DNA of 17,646 nt from Pseudomonadota bacterium (GTDB lineage: Bacteria; Pseudomonadota; Gammaproteobacteria; Steroidobacterales; Steroidobacteraceae), in assembly GCA_003242275.1 (NCBI GenBank), contig QGUX01000034.1, positions 1 through 17,646 of the forward strand. Direction: 5' to 3'. The first letter of the stretch is position 1, and every line of letters begins with the position of its first letter. Below, piece after piece: positions 1 through 7,122 of the stretch. Made by a program: the position numbers and the translations under genes. Below the pieces are notes generated by a model. That model was not told where the DNA came from. It saw nothing but the letters and a program-made list of their open reading frames with translations, and did no database searches.

Positions 1-102
1 CGCGAACACGGTGATGGAATCGCCCGGGGCGAGCAGCGAACGGGACCATCCCTCGTCCATCAGCGAGCCGGGCGCCTGCATCTCCACGCTCCAGCGTGCC
101 AT
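1..102 (-). pseudogene. DUF6152-type fragment, 5' half apparently missing, runs off the left edge
   Basis: The minus strand from the ATG at 102 to the window edge reads 34 codons with the pattern RWSVE, then GSLMDEGW, then LLAPGDSITV. This resembles the middle of DUF6152 proteins (W-x-V/I-E, then a GW segment, then a PGD-x-I-x-V segment), which are small exported proteins of unknown role. The frame stays open upstream, and FTGHADGGA just before the ATG also looks family-like. No frame between about 130 and 235 encodes a signal peptide or the usual N-terminal half, and the reductase gene ends at 236, so there is no room for it. The gene may be truncated, or it may start at 102 or at a TTG at 144 and encode a short variant. 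The downstream end is outside the window. The family assignment is from memory of the motif and is moderate. Confidence 0.45.
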
Positions 103-235
103 CGCGCCGCCGTCGGCGTGCCCCGTGAAACATATTTGACTCAATGAGGCTTGCCGACCCTGGGCGAATCCGCGACCCCGGTGCCGGCTCCCTGCTCGGC
201 CCCCGAAGCTTCGCGGCCGGGCCGGGCTCCGCCCC

Positions 236-802
236 TTATCTGCGCACCTGGTGCCTCAGGGCCACCATGCCACTCCTGTAGGCCTTCACTTCGACCAGGT
301 GCAGGGACACCGTGCGGTCCAGTCCCTGGAAGAAGGGAATACCGGCACCGATCGCCACCGGCATGATGGAGCAGCGCACCTCATCCACCAGGCCCTGGCG
401 CAGGAACTCCCCGCAGACCGTGCCACCGCCCACCACCCAGATGTTCGCGAAGCGCGGCCGCAGCCTGCCGTCGACGATGTCGCGCAGGTCGCCGGCCAGG
501 AACTCCACCGTGGGGCGATTGCGCGGCAGCTCCCGATGCGTGAGCACGAAGGTGGGCTTGTCGCCGTAGACCCAGCCCATGCCGCGCGCTTCGAAGCCCA
601 GCGCCAGCTCGTAGGTGCGCGAGCCCATCACGTAGCAGTCGATGGTGCGCAGGAACCCGGCGATGGCCTCCGGTTCCAGCGTCTCGCCCTCCGGGAACTC
701 GTCCGTGGTCTCCATCCAGTCGACGTTGCCGCCGGGGCCGGCGATGAAGCCATCGAGGCTGGCCACCATGTGCACGGTCACGCATGAATCCGTCCGGGTC
801 AC
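236..802 (-). CDS. Dihydrofolate reductase family protein (RibD C-terminal domain)
   Basis: A 188-residue cytosolic protein with the RibD C-terminal/DHFR-like fold. VASLDGFIAG near the N-terminus is the usual first strand and loop of this family. VMGSRTYE (about 58-65) and VVGGGTVCGEFL (about 122-133) form the nucleotide-binding part, and LVDEVRCSIMPVAIGAGIPFF is the typical late segment. Family members are NADPH-dependent reductases of the YwjB/YyaP kind, and most have no known substrate. The start is GTG at 802, chosen because GGGAGGTGA lies just upstream. The gene follows the DNA ligase by 25 bases and is probably the last intact gene of the grx-methyltransferase-ligase-reductase operon. 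It is unlikely to be the housekeeping FolA, because the sequence has the RibD-type pattern. Confidence 0.9.
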   Translation of the reverse strand: MTRTDSCVTVHMVASLDGFIAGPGGNVDWMETTDEFPEGETLEPEAIAGFLRTIDCYVMGSRTYELALGFEARGMGWVYGDKPTFVLTHRELPRNRPTVEFLAGDLRDIVDGRLRPRFANIWVVGGGTVCGEFLRQGLVDEVRCSIMPVAIGAGIPFFQGLDRTVSLHLVEVKAYRSGMVALRHQVRR

Positions 803-827
803 GGCTCACCTCCCTGCATTGCCGCCA

Positions 828-2381
828 TCACTGCTGCGCCGCGCGGATGCGGCGCACCGAGTCCATGGTATCCGCCTCCGCCGGCCCCTTGTCGTTCCGG
901 TAGCGTTTCACGCGCGCCAGCCGCAGCGCGAGGCCGCCGGCATAGCGCGGGCTGTCCTGCAGGTCGCTGAAGGCGATTTCCACCACCAGCTCGGGCCGCA
1001 CGTACACCGTGATGCCGTCGCGGTGGACCTCGCGCGCCAGCAGTTCGCGCGTCTGCCACTCCAGCAGCTCGTCGGTCAGCCCCTTGAAGGTCTTGCCCAG
1101 CATCACGTACTCGCCCGTCGCCGGATCGAACGCGCCCAGGTGCAGGTTCGACAACCAGCCACGGCGCCGGCCACTGCCCCACTCCGCCGCGAGCACCACC
1201 AGGTCCAGGGTATGGGCGCGCTTGATCTTGAGCCAGTTGGCGCCGCGGTTGCCGGCCTCGTAGGACGAGGCCAGCGACTTGGCCATCACGCCCTCGTGGC
1301 CCGCCAGCAGCGCCTCGTCGAGGAACGCCTGCGCCCCGGCCTCGTCGGCGGTGACGAGGTGCGGGATGCGGGCATCCTCGGCCACCACGGCATGCAGGGC
1401 GCACACGCGCTGTTGCATCGGGAGGTCGGCCAGCTCCTCGCCGTCACGCAGCAGGCAGTCGAAGAAGTACGCCCGCATCGGCAGCTCCTGCCGCAGGGCG
1501 TCCACGTCCAGGCGGCGGCCGAAGCGGCGCATCGTGACCTGGAAGGGATGGGGACGGCCGCTGGCGGCGAAGCTCAATGCCTCGCCGTCGAGCACCGCCT
1601 CGTGCGCGGGCAGCGCCTGTACCGCGGCCACGATCTCGGGGATGGCTTCGGTGATCTCGTTCAGGGCGCGGGTGAAGATGCGCACCTCCCCGCCGCGCTT
1701 GTGCACCTGGATGCGCACGCCGTCCATCTTCCACTCGAACTGGACCGGGGCGGGCAGTTCCCGCAGGGCTTCGCCGACATCGGCCGCGGTCTGCGCCAGC
1801 ATCGGCGCCACCGGTTCGAACAGGCGCAGCCGGAATTGCGCCAGCCCCCGTTCTCCCGCGGTGAGCGCCACTTGTGCCAGATGGCCCGGCCCAGGCGCGT
1901 ACATGGCCGCGCGGCGCACCTTGGCCGGAGGCAACCCGGTCGTCGCGGCGATGGCGTCCAGCATCAGGCCTTCCAGCGCGCCCTGCCGCAGTTCGCCGCC
2001 CAGGAGTCGCCGCAGGAACTCCTGCTCCTCCGCCGTGGCGGCCGCGAACAGGTCCTCGAGCAGTCGTGCGCGCCGCGCCGTGGAGCCGGGTCCCGTGGTG
2101 GCCCCGAATTCCGACAGGCAATCATCCACGTCCCGCAGCAGCAGGCGCGCTTCGCGGGCCGGCGCCACCGCCGCGGCCGCCTGCAGCATCCGGTAGCCGA
2201 TGCCGATGCGTCCCTGCGGCAGCGAACCGGTCAGGTACGTGACGGCGAGTTCGATGTCCCCGCTCGCCACTGCGCCCAGGCATTCCGACAGCGCACGGAC
2301 CTTGGCGAGGCGTGAGCGGCTGGAGGCCACGCGTCGCGAGGTTCCGGCGAGGAAAGCCAGCGTCGCGCGGCCCTGGTTCAC
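828..2381 (-). CDS. ligB: ATP-dependent DNA ligase, LigB-like
   Basis: A 517-residue ATP-dependent DNA ligase (EC 6.5.1.1 type) that seals nicks through a lysyl-AMP intermediate. The N-terminal ~190 residues match the DNA-binding domain of this family (SRLAKV, then LPQGRIGIG, then RLLGGELRQGA). The adenylation domain follows: motif I KMDG with catalytic Lys218, motif III FFDCL, motif IV EGVMAKS and motif V WLKIKR. The C-terminal OB part contains GKTFKGLTDELLEWQT and ends near KGPAEADTMDSV. Length and motif wording are close to actinobacterial LigB as I remember it, and unlike the short periplasmic Lig of many proteobacteria. It starts with GTG inside the methyltransferase stop (GTGA), with GGAGG nine bases upstream. 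No Ku or ligase-associated nuclease or helicase gene lies in the window. A repair role is likely, since the essential replicative ligase of bacteria is NAD-dependent LigA. The symbol is by resemblance. Confidence 0.93.
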   Translation of the reverse strand: MNQGRATLAFLAGTSRRVASSRSRLAKVRALSECLGAVASGDIELAVTYLTGSLPQGRIGIGYRMLQAAAAVAPAREARLLLRDVDDCLSEFGATTGPGSTARRARLLEDLFAAATAEEQEFLRRLLGGELRQGALEGLMLDAIAATTGLPPAKVRRAAMYAPGPGHLAQVALTAGERGLAQFRLRLFEPVAPMLAQTAADVGEALRELPAPVQFEWKMDGVRIQVHKRGGEVRIFTRALNEITEAIPEIVAAVQALPAHEAVLDGEALSFAASGRPHPFQVTMRRFGRRLDVDALRQELPMRAYFFDCLLRDGEELADLPMQQRVCALHAVVAEDARIPHLVTADEAGAQAFLDEALLAGHEGVMAKSLASSYEAGNRGANWLKIKRAHTLDLVVLAAEWGSGRRRGWLSNLHLGAFDPATGEYVMLGKTFKGLTDELLEWQTRELLAREVHRDGITVYVRPELVVEIAFSDLQDSPRYAGGLALRLARVKRYRNDKGPAEADTMDSVRRIRAAQQ

Positions 2382-3043
2382 CGGCCGCCGCCTCCCCGTC
2401 CAGCCACCGCGCCCCCAGCCTGCGTCGGCGAGGCATTTCCGGCCGGCGCCCCGGCGCCGGCGCGGAACAGCACGCTCAGGTTGTTGGCCGGCATCGGCAC
2501 CACATCCTGCAGCGAGAAACCGCGCGTCGCTGCCTCGGCCGCCACGTCCTCGAGGTTGCGCACGCCCCAGGCGGGATCCTGGCGCTTCAGGTCCGCATCG
2601 AAGGCCTCATTGCTGGGCGCGGTGTGCCTGCCCTGGCGACGGAACGGCCCGTACAGGTACAGCAGCCCGCCGGCGGGCAGCAGCTTCGCGCCCTCGTCCA
2701 GCAGCGCCAGCGTGGCCTGCCATGGGGCGATGTGGATCATGTTGATGCACACCATGGCTTCGGCGTGTCCGATGGGCCAGGGCCGCACCCGCACGTCGAG
2801 GTCCAGCGGCGAGGCGATGTTGGCCAGTCCCGATGCCTCGATGCGCGCCTGGATCGATTCGCGATGCCGCCGTTCAGGATCGCTGGGCAGCCAGGTCAGC
2901 TGCGGCGTGGCCGCCGCGAAGTGCGCCACATGCTGGCCGGTGCCGCTGGCGATCTCCAGCACCCTGCCCCGCGCCGGCAGCGCGGGCCGGAGCACCCGCA
3001 GGATGGGCTCCTTGTTGCGCTCGGGTGCCGGCCAGGTGAGCAC
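2378..3043 (-). CDS. DUF938 SAM-dependent methyltransferase-like protein
   Basis: A 221-residue class I methyltransferase fold protein of the DUF938 family. Evidence: the N-terminal PAPERNKEPIL signature, SAM-binding motif I VLEIASGTGQH (28-38), the acidic strand end WLPSDPE (51-57), and CINMIHIAPW (99-108), which is characteristic of the family. The substrate is unknown. The last 20 residues are glycine- and alanine-rich low-complexity sequence that runs into the ligase start. The start is GTG at 3043 with a GAGG about eight bases upstream. The ORF overlaps the ligase start by four bases (GTGA) and begins nine bases after the glutaredoxin stop, so the three are probably co-transcribed and the ligase translationally coupled. 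The family call is firm and the catalytic role is inferred from the fold. Confidence 0.88.
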   Translation of the reverse strand: MLTWPAPERNKEPILRVLRPALPARGRVLEIASGTGQHVAHFAAATPQLTWLPSDPERRHRESIQARIEASGLANIASPLDLDVRVRPWPIGHAEAMVCINMIHIAPWQATLALLDEGAKLLPAGGLLYLYGPFRRQGRHTAPSNEAFDADLKRQDPAWGVRNLEDVAAEAATRGFSLQDVVPMPANNLSVLFRAGAGAPAGNASPTQAGGAVAGRGGGGR

Positions 3044-3052
3044 GGCCGCGCC

Positions 3053-3418
3053 TCATGCGCCCTTGAGCTTCTTCAGCTCCTGGTGCATTTCCACGTGGCG
3101 CGGGAACACACCCTGGATGTAGTAATTCAGCAGCGGCAGACTGGACGGATCGACGCCGGCTTCGCGGGCGAAGTGCGAGATCAGGTCATCCGAACCCGTG
3201 GCGAGCCGGCCGGGTTCCAGTTCGGCGGCGGGGAAGCTGGGCTTCTGGCCGGCCTGCTCCATGCGTGCGCGCAGCGCCTTGTGCGTGTCGTCCCCCTCTG
3301 AAAACACGGTGAAGTCGAAGCGATCGGCAATGCCTGCCTCGGTCAGGAAGATCCGGAGCTTGAGGCAGTAGGGACAGGTCCTCTTCAAATAGACGGGAAT
3401 GCGGGCCTGGGCGCTCAT
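3053..3418 (-). CDS. Glutaredoxin-like protein with CPYC active site
   Basis: A 121-residue soluble thioredoxin-fold protein. The N-terminus gives a beta strand (IPVYLKRT) followed by the dithiol motif C15-P-Y-C18, the classical glutaredoxin active site. LEPGRLATGSDDLISHF (about 67-83) fits the later strand and helix of glutaredoxin and GST N-terminal domains. The C-terminal helix is charged (RHVEMHQELKKLKG). It probably reduces disulfides or glutathionylated proteins in the cytoplasm. It lacks a GST C-terminal domain, so a transferase role is unlikely. The ATG at 3418 has GGAGG six bases upstream. It is the first gene of the leftward operon and is divergent from the hydrolase at 3625. The partner and substrate are not known. 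Confidence 0.85.
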   Translation of the reverse strand: MSAQARIPVYLKRTCPYCLKLRIFLTEAGIADRFDFTVFSEGDDTHKALRARMEQAGQKPSFPAAELEPGRLATGSDDLISHFAREAGVDPSSLPLLNYYIQGVFPRHVEMHQELKKLKGA

Positions 3419-3624
3419 TTTCGGCCTCCGTATCAGCGGGCAGCACAGACAGGGAATGTTAGCGGGATTAAGTCAGATTCCGCGCGAACCTGGCATGCAC
3501 GGCCCGTGGCGCGCGATAATGTGGGCTGCCGGCGATCGCCTACATCCATCCGCCCCGGACGCTTCTGGGGCCCGGTGCAGGCGGCCGCTACCGTTCCCGG
3601 ACAGACCGGGGAGGAGCGATAGTC
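3419..3624. promoter_or_regulatory. Divergent intergenic region between the grx operon and the hydrolase
   Basis: These 206 bases must hold promoters for both directions. On the plus strand GATAAT at 3515-3520 resembles a sigma-70 -10 box. The nearest -35-like hexamer, CTGGCA at 3490-3495, is 19 bases away, which is long. I found no convincing pair on the minus strand. GGCGATCGCC at 3531-3540 is a perfect 10-base palindrome. Clear ribosome-binding sites flank both genes (GGAGG for grx, GGGAGGAG for the hydrolase). The promoter assignments are weak. Confidence 0.3.
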
Positions 3625-4842
3625 ATGCCGGGCAAGTCGGTGCCGGTGACTGTGGCGGTCTCGACCGCCTTGGGACAATCTCGATGCGATGACGACCTGC
3701 TCAAGGTGCTCGGCACCTGGGAGCAGTTGCACCCTGTTGTGCTCTCCCGCTGGACGGACGTGGAGAAGATGCGGCGCAGCCCCACGCTGGCCGACGCGGT
3801 GCGCGTGCTGCGTTCACGCCAGGCGGAGGCCGACGCCCAGCTGATGGCCGATGCACAGTCGGCGGCGATGGTCGAAGCCGTGCAAGGGACGGACGGCATT
3901 CCCGCGGTGACCACGCGCGACATCACGGTGGAGGGCGCCGCCGGCCCGCTGCCGGCGCGCGTTTACACGCCCACGGGCGGGCGCGACCAGCGCCTGCCGG
4001 TGGTGCTGTACTTCCACGGCGGCGGCGGCGTGCTCGGCAGCATCGACGCCGACGAGGAATGCGCGCGCGGCATCGCGGCGCACGCCGATGCTATCGTGCT
4101 GTCGGTGGGCTACCGGCTCGCGCCGGAGCATCGCTTTCCCGCCGCCTGGGACGACGCCCTCGCCGCCTGGCACTGGCTGCAGGACCACGCCGCCCTGCTG
4201 CACGCGGACGGCGGCCGCATCGCGCTGGCGGGTGAGGGCCTCGGCGCCACGCTGGCGCTGGCCACCGCGATCGCCCTCCGCGACCGCAAGTTGCCCGCAC
4301 CGAAGCACGTTCTGGCCGTCTGCCCCGTGGCACAGACGCACACCAACACACCTTCCTACCTGGAACAGGCGCTGGCGCGTCCGCTGAGCCGCGCAATGAT
4401 GGTGTGGATGTTCGAACGCCTGGTGTCCGGGCCCACCGACCTGCGCGACCCGCGCCTGGAACTGGTGAGCGCGGACCTCACGGGCCTGCCGCCGGTCACG
4501 ATCCACAGTGCGCAGTTCGATCCGCTGCGCAGTGACGCCGAGCGGCTGCACGAGGCACTGGCCCGCGCCGGCGTGCCGGTGGAGTGGCAGCACTTCCCGG
4601 GCATGACGCATGGCTTCTTCTGCACGGCCGCGGTGGTGGCGCAGGCACGACAGGCGCACCTGCATGCCGGGCAGCGCCTCGCCGCCGCACTCGCCGCCCC
4701 CACTCCCCCGCCGCCGCGCGGACGCAGCTGGCGCGAGCTGGCATCCAGCCTCGTGCAGCTGGTACCGGGGCTGGGCAGCGCCCGCCGCCAGGCATTGGAA
4801 GGATGGGGAGCTGCCGCGGCTGCCACTCCGCCCCGCTCCTGA
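3625..4842 (+). CDS. Alpha/beta hydrolase, HSL family fold, with Gly in place of the nucleophile Ser
   Basis: A 405-residue alpha/beta hydrolase-3 (hormone-sensitive lipase type) protein. The oxyanion-hole motif HGGG is at 131-134, followed by SVGYRLAPEHRFPAAWDD, which is typical of the family. The acid is present (SAQFDP, Asp299) and so is the histidine (PGMTHGF, His329). The nucleophile elbow, normally G-D/E-S-A-G, reads G203-E-G-L-G, so position 205 is Gly (codon GGC at 4237-4239) instead of Ser. AGC to GGC is one transition, so an error or a recent mutation is possible, but Leu206 also departs from the family pattern. As it stands the protein should lack ordinary esterase activity. The tail after ~358 is proline-rich, then a short helical segment. 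The start is ATG with AGGAG eight bases upstream. No signal peptide is seen. The symporter gene lies 117 bases downstream. Confidence 0.9.
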   Translation: MPGKSVPVTVAVSTALGQSRCDDDLLKVLGTWEQLHPVVLSRWTDVEKMRRSPTLADAVRVLRSRQAEADAQLMADAQSAAMVEAVQGTDGIPAVTTRDITVEGAAGPLPARVYTPTGGRDQRLPVVLYFHGGGGVLGSIDADEECARGIAAHADAIVLSVGYRLAPEHRFPAAWDDALAAWHWLQDHAALLHADGGRIALAGEGLGATLALATAIALRDRKLPAPKHVLAVCPVAQTHTNTPSYLEQALARPLSRAMMVWMFERLVSGPTDLRDPRLELVSADLTGLPPVTIHSAQFDPLRSDAERLHEALARAGVPVEWQHFPGMTHGFFCTAAVVAQARQAHLHAGQRLAAALAAPTPPPPRGRSWRELASSLVQLVPGLGSARRQALEGWGAAAAATPPRS

Positions 4843-4959
4843 TCCATCTTCTTCCCGCACCATGCACGCCCGCGCGGCGGCGTCGCAGCGCGGATGCCGC
4901 AGGCGCGCATTTCGGCGACACTGTGCGGCAAAGAAGAACGACGAGGGAGTTCCACATCG

Positions 4960-6534
4960 ATGCAAGGCGCGTCGCGCACGCCGGACGCTGAAGACCGCGG
5001 CGGAGATACCGCGCGGCCCGGGCGCTCCAGCACCACGCTGTGGATGCTGCGGCTTGCCGGCCTGCTCGCGGCCGGACTGGTATGGCTGCTGCTCGGCGGC
5101 AGCGAAGGACTGGGCGAGGACGCCCGCCGCGTGGCCGCCATCGCGACGCTGATGGCGGTGTGGTGGATGACCGAGGCGATGCCGCTGTCGGCCACCTCGC
5201 TGCTGCCCATCGTGCTGATTCCCGCCTTCACGGACCGCACGGTGGCACAGGCCACCGCTCCTTATGCCAATCCCATCGTGTTCCTGTTCCTCGGCGGCTT
5301 CCTGATCGCCATCGCCATGGAGAAGTGGAACCTGCATCGTCGCATCGCACTGTGGACCATCGCGCGGGTGGGCTTCAGGCCCAGGCAGATGGTGCTGGGC
5401 ATCATGCTGGCCACCGGCTTCATTTCGATGTGGGTGTCGAACACCGCCACCACCCTGATGATGCTGCCGATCGGCCTGTCGGTGCTGGCACTGGTGGGCG
5501 AGCGCTGCGGCACGGCTGGCAACAAGAGCGCTTCCGCCGACGACCTGCGCCGCTTCGGCACCTGCCTCACCCTGTCCATCGCGTGGTCGGCGACCATTGG
5601 TGGACTGGGCACCTTGCTCGGCTCTCCGCCCAATGCCATCGTCGCCGGCTATGCCGCCGGCGAGCTGGGCCGCAGCATCGGCTTCCTGGAATGGATGGCG
5701 CTGGGAGCACCGCTCGCACTCGTCTTCATGCTGCTGGCGTGGTGGCTGATGACCCGCGTGCTGTACCGCTTCGAGCTCGACGCGCTGCCCGGTGGCCGCG
5801 AGATGATCCATGCCGAGATCGCGAAGCTCGGACGCCTGTCGCGGGGCGAGAAGATGGTGGTGCTGGTGTTCGCATCGGCGGCCTTCCTGTGGATCGTGCC
5901 GCCGCTGCTGGCCGGCATCCCGGCGGTGCAGGTGCGATTCGGCTGGCTCGGGCAACTCGAGGACTCCGCGGTGGCCATCGGTGCCGGCATCGCGCTGTTC
6001 CTGCTGCCGGGCGGTGACCGTGATGGCCGCCGCGGCATGGTGCTCGACTGGCGCGATGCCGAACGCGGCCTGCCGTGGGGGGTGCTGCTGCTGTTCGGCG
6101 GCGGGCTTTCACTGGCCGGCGCCATCGCGGGCAGCGGCCTGGATGAATGGTTCGGCCTGCAGGTGCGGGCGCTGGGTGCCCTGCCTCCCGTGCTGCTGGT
6201 CGCCGCCGTCGCCACGCTGGTGCTGTTCCTCACCGAGATCACCAGCAACACCGCCACCGCGGCGACCTTCATCCCGGTGCTGGGTGCGGTGGCGCTGGGC
6301 ATCGGTGCCGACCCGATGATGCTGCTGATCCCCGCGGCACTGGCCTCCACCTGTGCCTTCATGCTGCCGGTGGGCACGCCACCCAACGCCATCGTGTTCG
6401 GCACGGGGAGGGTGACCATCGCGCAGATGGCCCGCGGCGGCCTGGTGCTGAACCTCGCCGGCATCGTGCTGATCACTCTCGCCTGCCTGCTGCTGGGCGG
6501 CTGGGCGATGGGCATCGGGGTCCCGGCGCGCTAG
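4960..6534 (+). CDS. DASS/SLC13-family sodium:anion (dicarboxylate-type) symporter
   Basis: A 524-residue inner-membrane transporter of the divalent anion:sodium symporter family. It has two inverted-repeat halves. Each carries an SNT sodium-binding motif (SNTATT at 160-165, SNTATA at 429-434) and a G-S/T-PPNAI motif (221-227 and 472-478). About a dozen hydrophobic segments are visible, starting at about residue 27. EAMPLSATSLLPIVLIP is a conserved family segment. Substrates in the family are di- and tricarboxylates, sulfate or related anions, and the exact one cannot be read here. I chose ATG 4960, preceded by GAGGGAG, over an in-frame ATG at 4894 that has no ribosome-binding site. The stop TAG shares a CTAG with the stop of the convergent gene. 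It may be co-transcribed with the hydrolase. Confidence 0.93.
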   Translation: MQGASRTPDAEDRGGDTARPGRSSTTLWMLRLAGLLAAGLVWLLLGGSEGLGEDARRVAAIATLMAVWWMTEAMPLSATSLLPIVLIPAFTDRTVAQATAPYANPIVFLFLGGFLIAIAMEKWNLHRRIALWTIARVGFRPRQMVLGIMLATGFISMWVSNTATTLMMLPIGLSVLALVGERCGTAGNKSASADDLRRFGTCLTLSIAWSATIGGLGTLLGSPPNAIVAGYAAGELGRSIGFLEWMALGAPLALVFMLLAWWLMTRVLYRFELDALPGGREMIHAEIAKLGRLSRGEKMVVLVFASAAFLWIVPPLLAGIPAVQVRFGWLGQLEDSAVAIGAGIALFLLPGGDRDGRRGMVLDWRDAERGLPWGVLLLFGGGLSLAGAIAGSGLDEWFGLQVRALGALPPVLLVAAVATLVLFLTEITSNTATAATFIPVLGAVALGIGADPMMLLIPAALASTCAFMLPVGTPPNAIVFGTGRVTIAQMARGGLVLNLAGIVLITLACLLLGGWAMGIGVPAR

Positions 6535-7082
6535 TGCCGGTGCGGATGCGGTGCAGGCCGCGCGGCTGCGTGCCTGTAACCTCGCAGTTCCGCGTAGCGC
6601 ACCATCTGTTCCGGGTCGAGGATGCCGGCCTGGGTGAGGTGCGCCTCGAGGTGCACCCCGCGCAGCCTCGCCTGCAGTTCACCCATCGCCGCCAGTGAGG
6701 CGGAGAGGCGCTCCGGCGTCACTGCCCCGGAGGCGAACAGGCGGTCCAGGTTCCGCTCCTCCGCCACCAGTTGCCGTCCGAGTTCCACCGCCCTGGACCG
6801 CATCGAGGCGTGCAGGGCCTGCGTGCGTTCGAGCTGGTCCCGGGACAGCCCCAGTTCCGCTGCCAGTTCCAGCACGTGCGCGGGACCGGGATAGCCGTTG
6901 AGCTCCGCGGCCCTGGCAAGCCCCATGCCCTGGCCGGACAGGTACGCGTCGATGTCGCCGGCGGACAGGGCCTTGATCTCGCGCTCTTCCTGGCCAAGGT
7001 AGGTGGATGCAGGCTCGCCGGCCGGTACGGCCGGTGCAAATGGGATGATCAGGGCAAGAGCGAGGGCGTGACACAGTCTCAT
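6531..7082 (-). CDS. Periplasmic Spy/CpxP-like helical protein (putative metal sensor or chaperone)
   Basis: A 183-residue exported protein. A clear signal peptide (residues 1 to about 21: charged start, Leu/Ala-rich core, then AVPAG) precedes an almost entirely helical, charged body. LGLSRDQLERTQ (77-88) and ILDPEQMVRYAEL (154-166) resemble the LTxxQ-type motifs of the Spy/CpxP/ZraP group of periplasmic chaperones and metal-responsive proteins. The C-terminus is histidine-rich (HPHRH after an Ala/Pro stretch), so it could bind metal. The start at ATG 7082 has AAGGAGG five bases upstream. An in-frame extension to 7244 exists but overlaps the dehydrogenase and separates the signal peptide from the start. 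Its stop overlaps that of the symporter within CTAG. It follows the dehydrogenase by 40 bases and is probably the last gene of the exported-protein cluster. The family call is by motif only. Confidence 0.7.
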   Translation of the reverse strand: MRLCHALALALIIPFAPAVPAGEPASTYLGQEEREIKALSAGDIDAYLSGQGMGLARAAELNGYPGPAHVLELAAELGLSRDQLERTQALHASMRSRAVELGRQLVAEERNLDRLFASGAVTPERLSASLAAMGELQARLRGVHLEAHLTQAGILDPEQMVRYAELRGYRHAAARPAPHPHRH

Positions 7083-7122
7083 GGGAACCTCCTTGGACAT
7101 CGCATCGCGCGGGACGGCATGG

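Noticed and set aside
181..235. CGAAGCTTCG palindrome as terminator of the reductase gene
   Set aside because: It is a perfect 10-base palindrome with no room for a loop and no following T-run, so it is not a convincing terminator.
642..2315. Plus-strand open frame (557 codons) opposite the DNA ligase
   Set aside because: The ligase has all catalytic motifs on the minus strand. The plus frame has no domain and no ribosome-binding site.
3814..5955. Long open frame (713 codons) on the minus strand, opposite the hydrolase and symporter genes
   Set aside because: It spans two well-supported genes on the other strand, its product is low-complexity and rich in His, Gln, Arg and Ala, and it has no recognisable domain. 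High GC at third codon positions explains such antisense frames.
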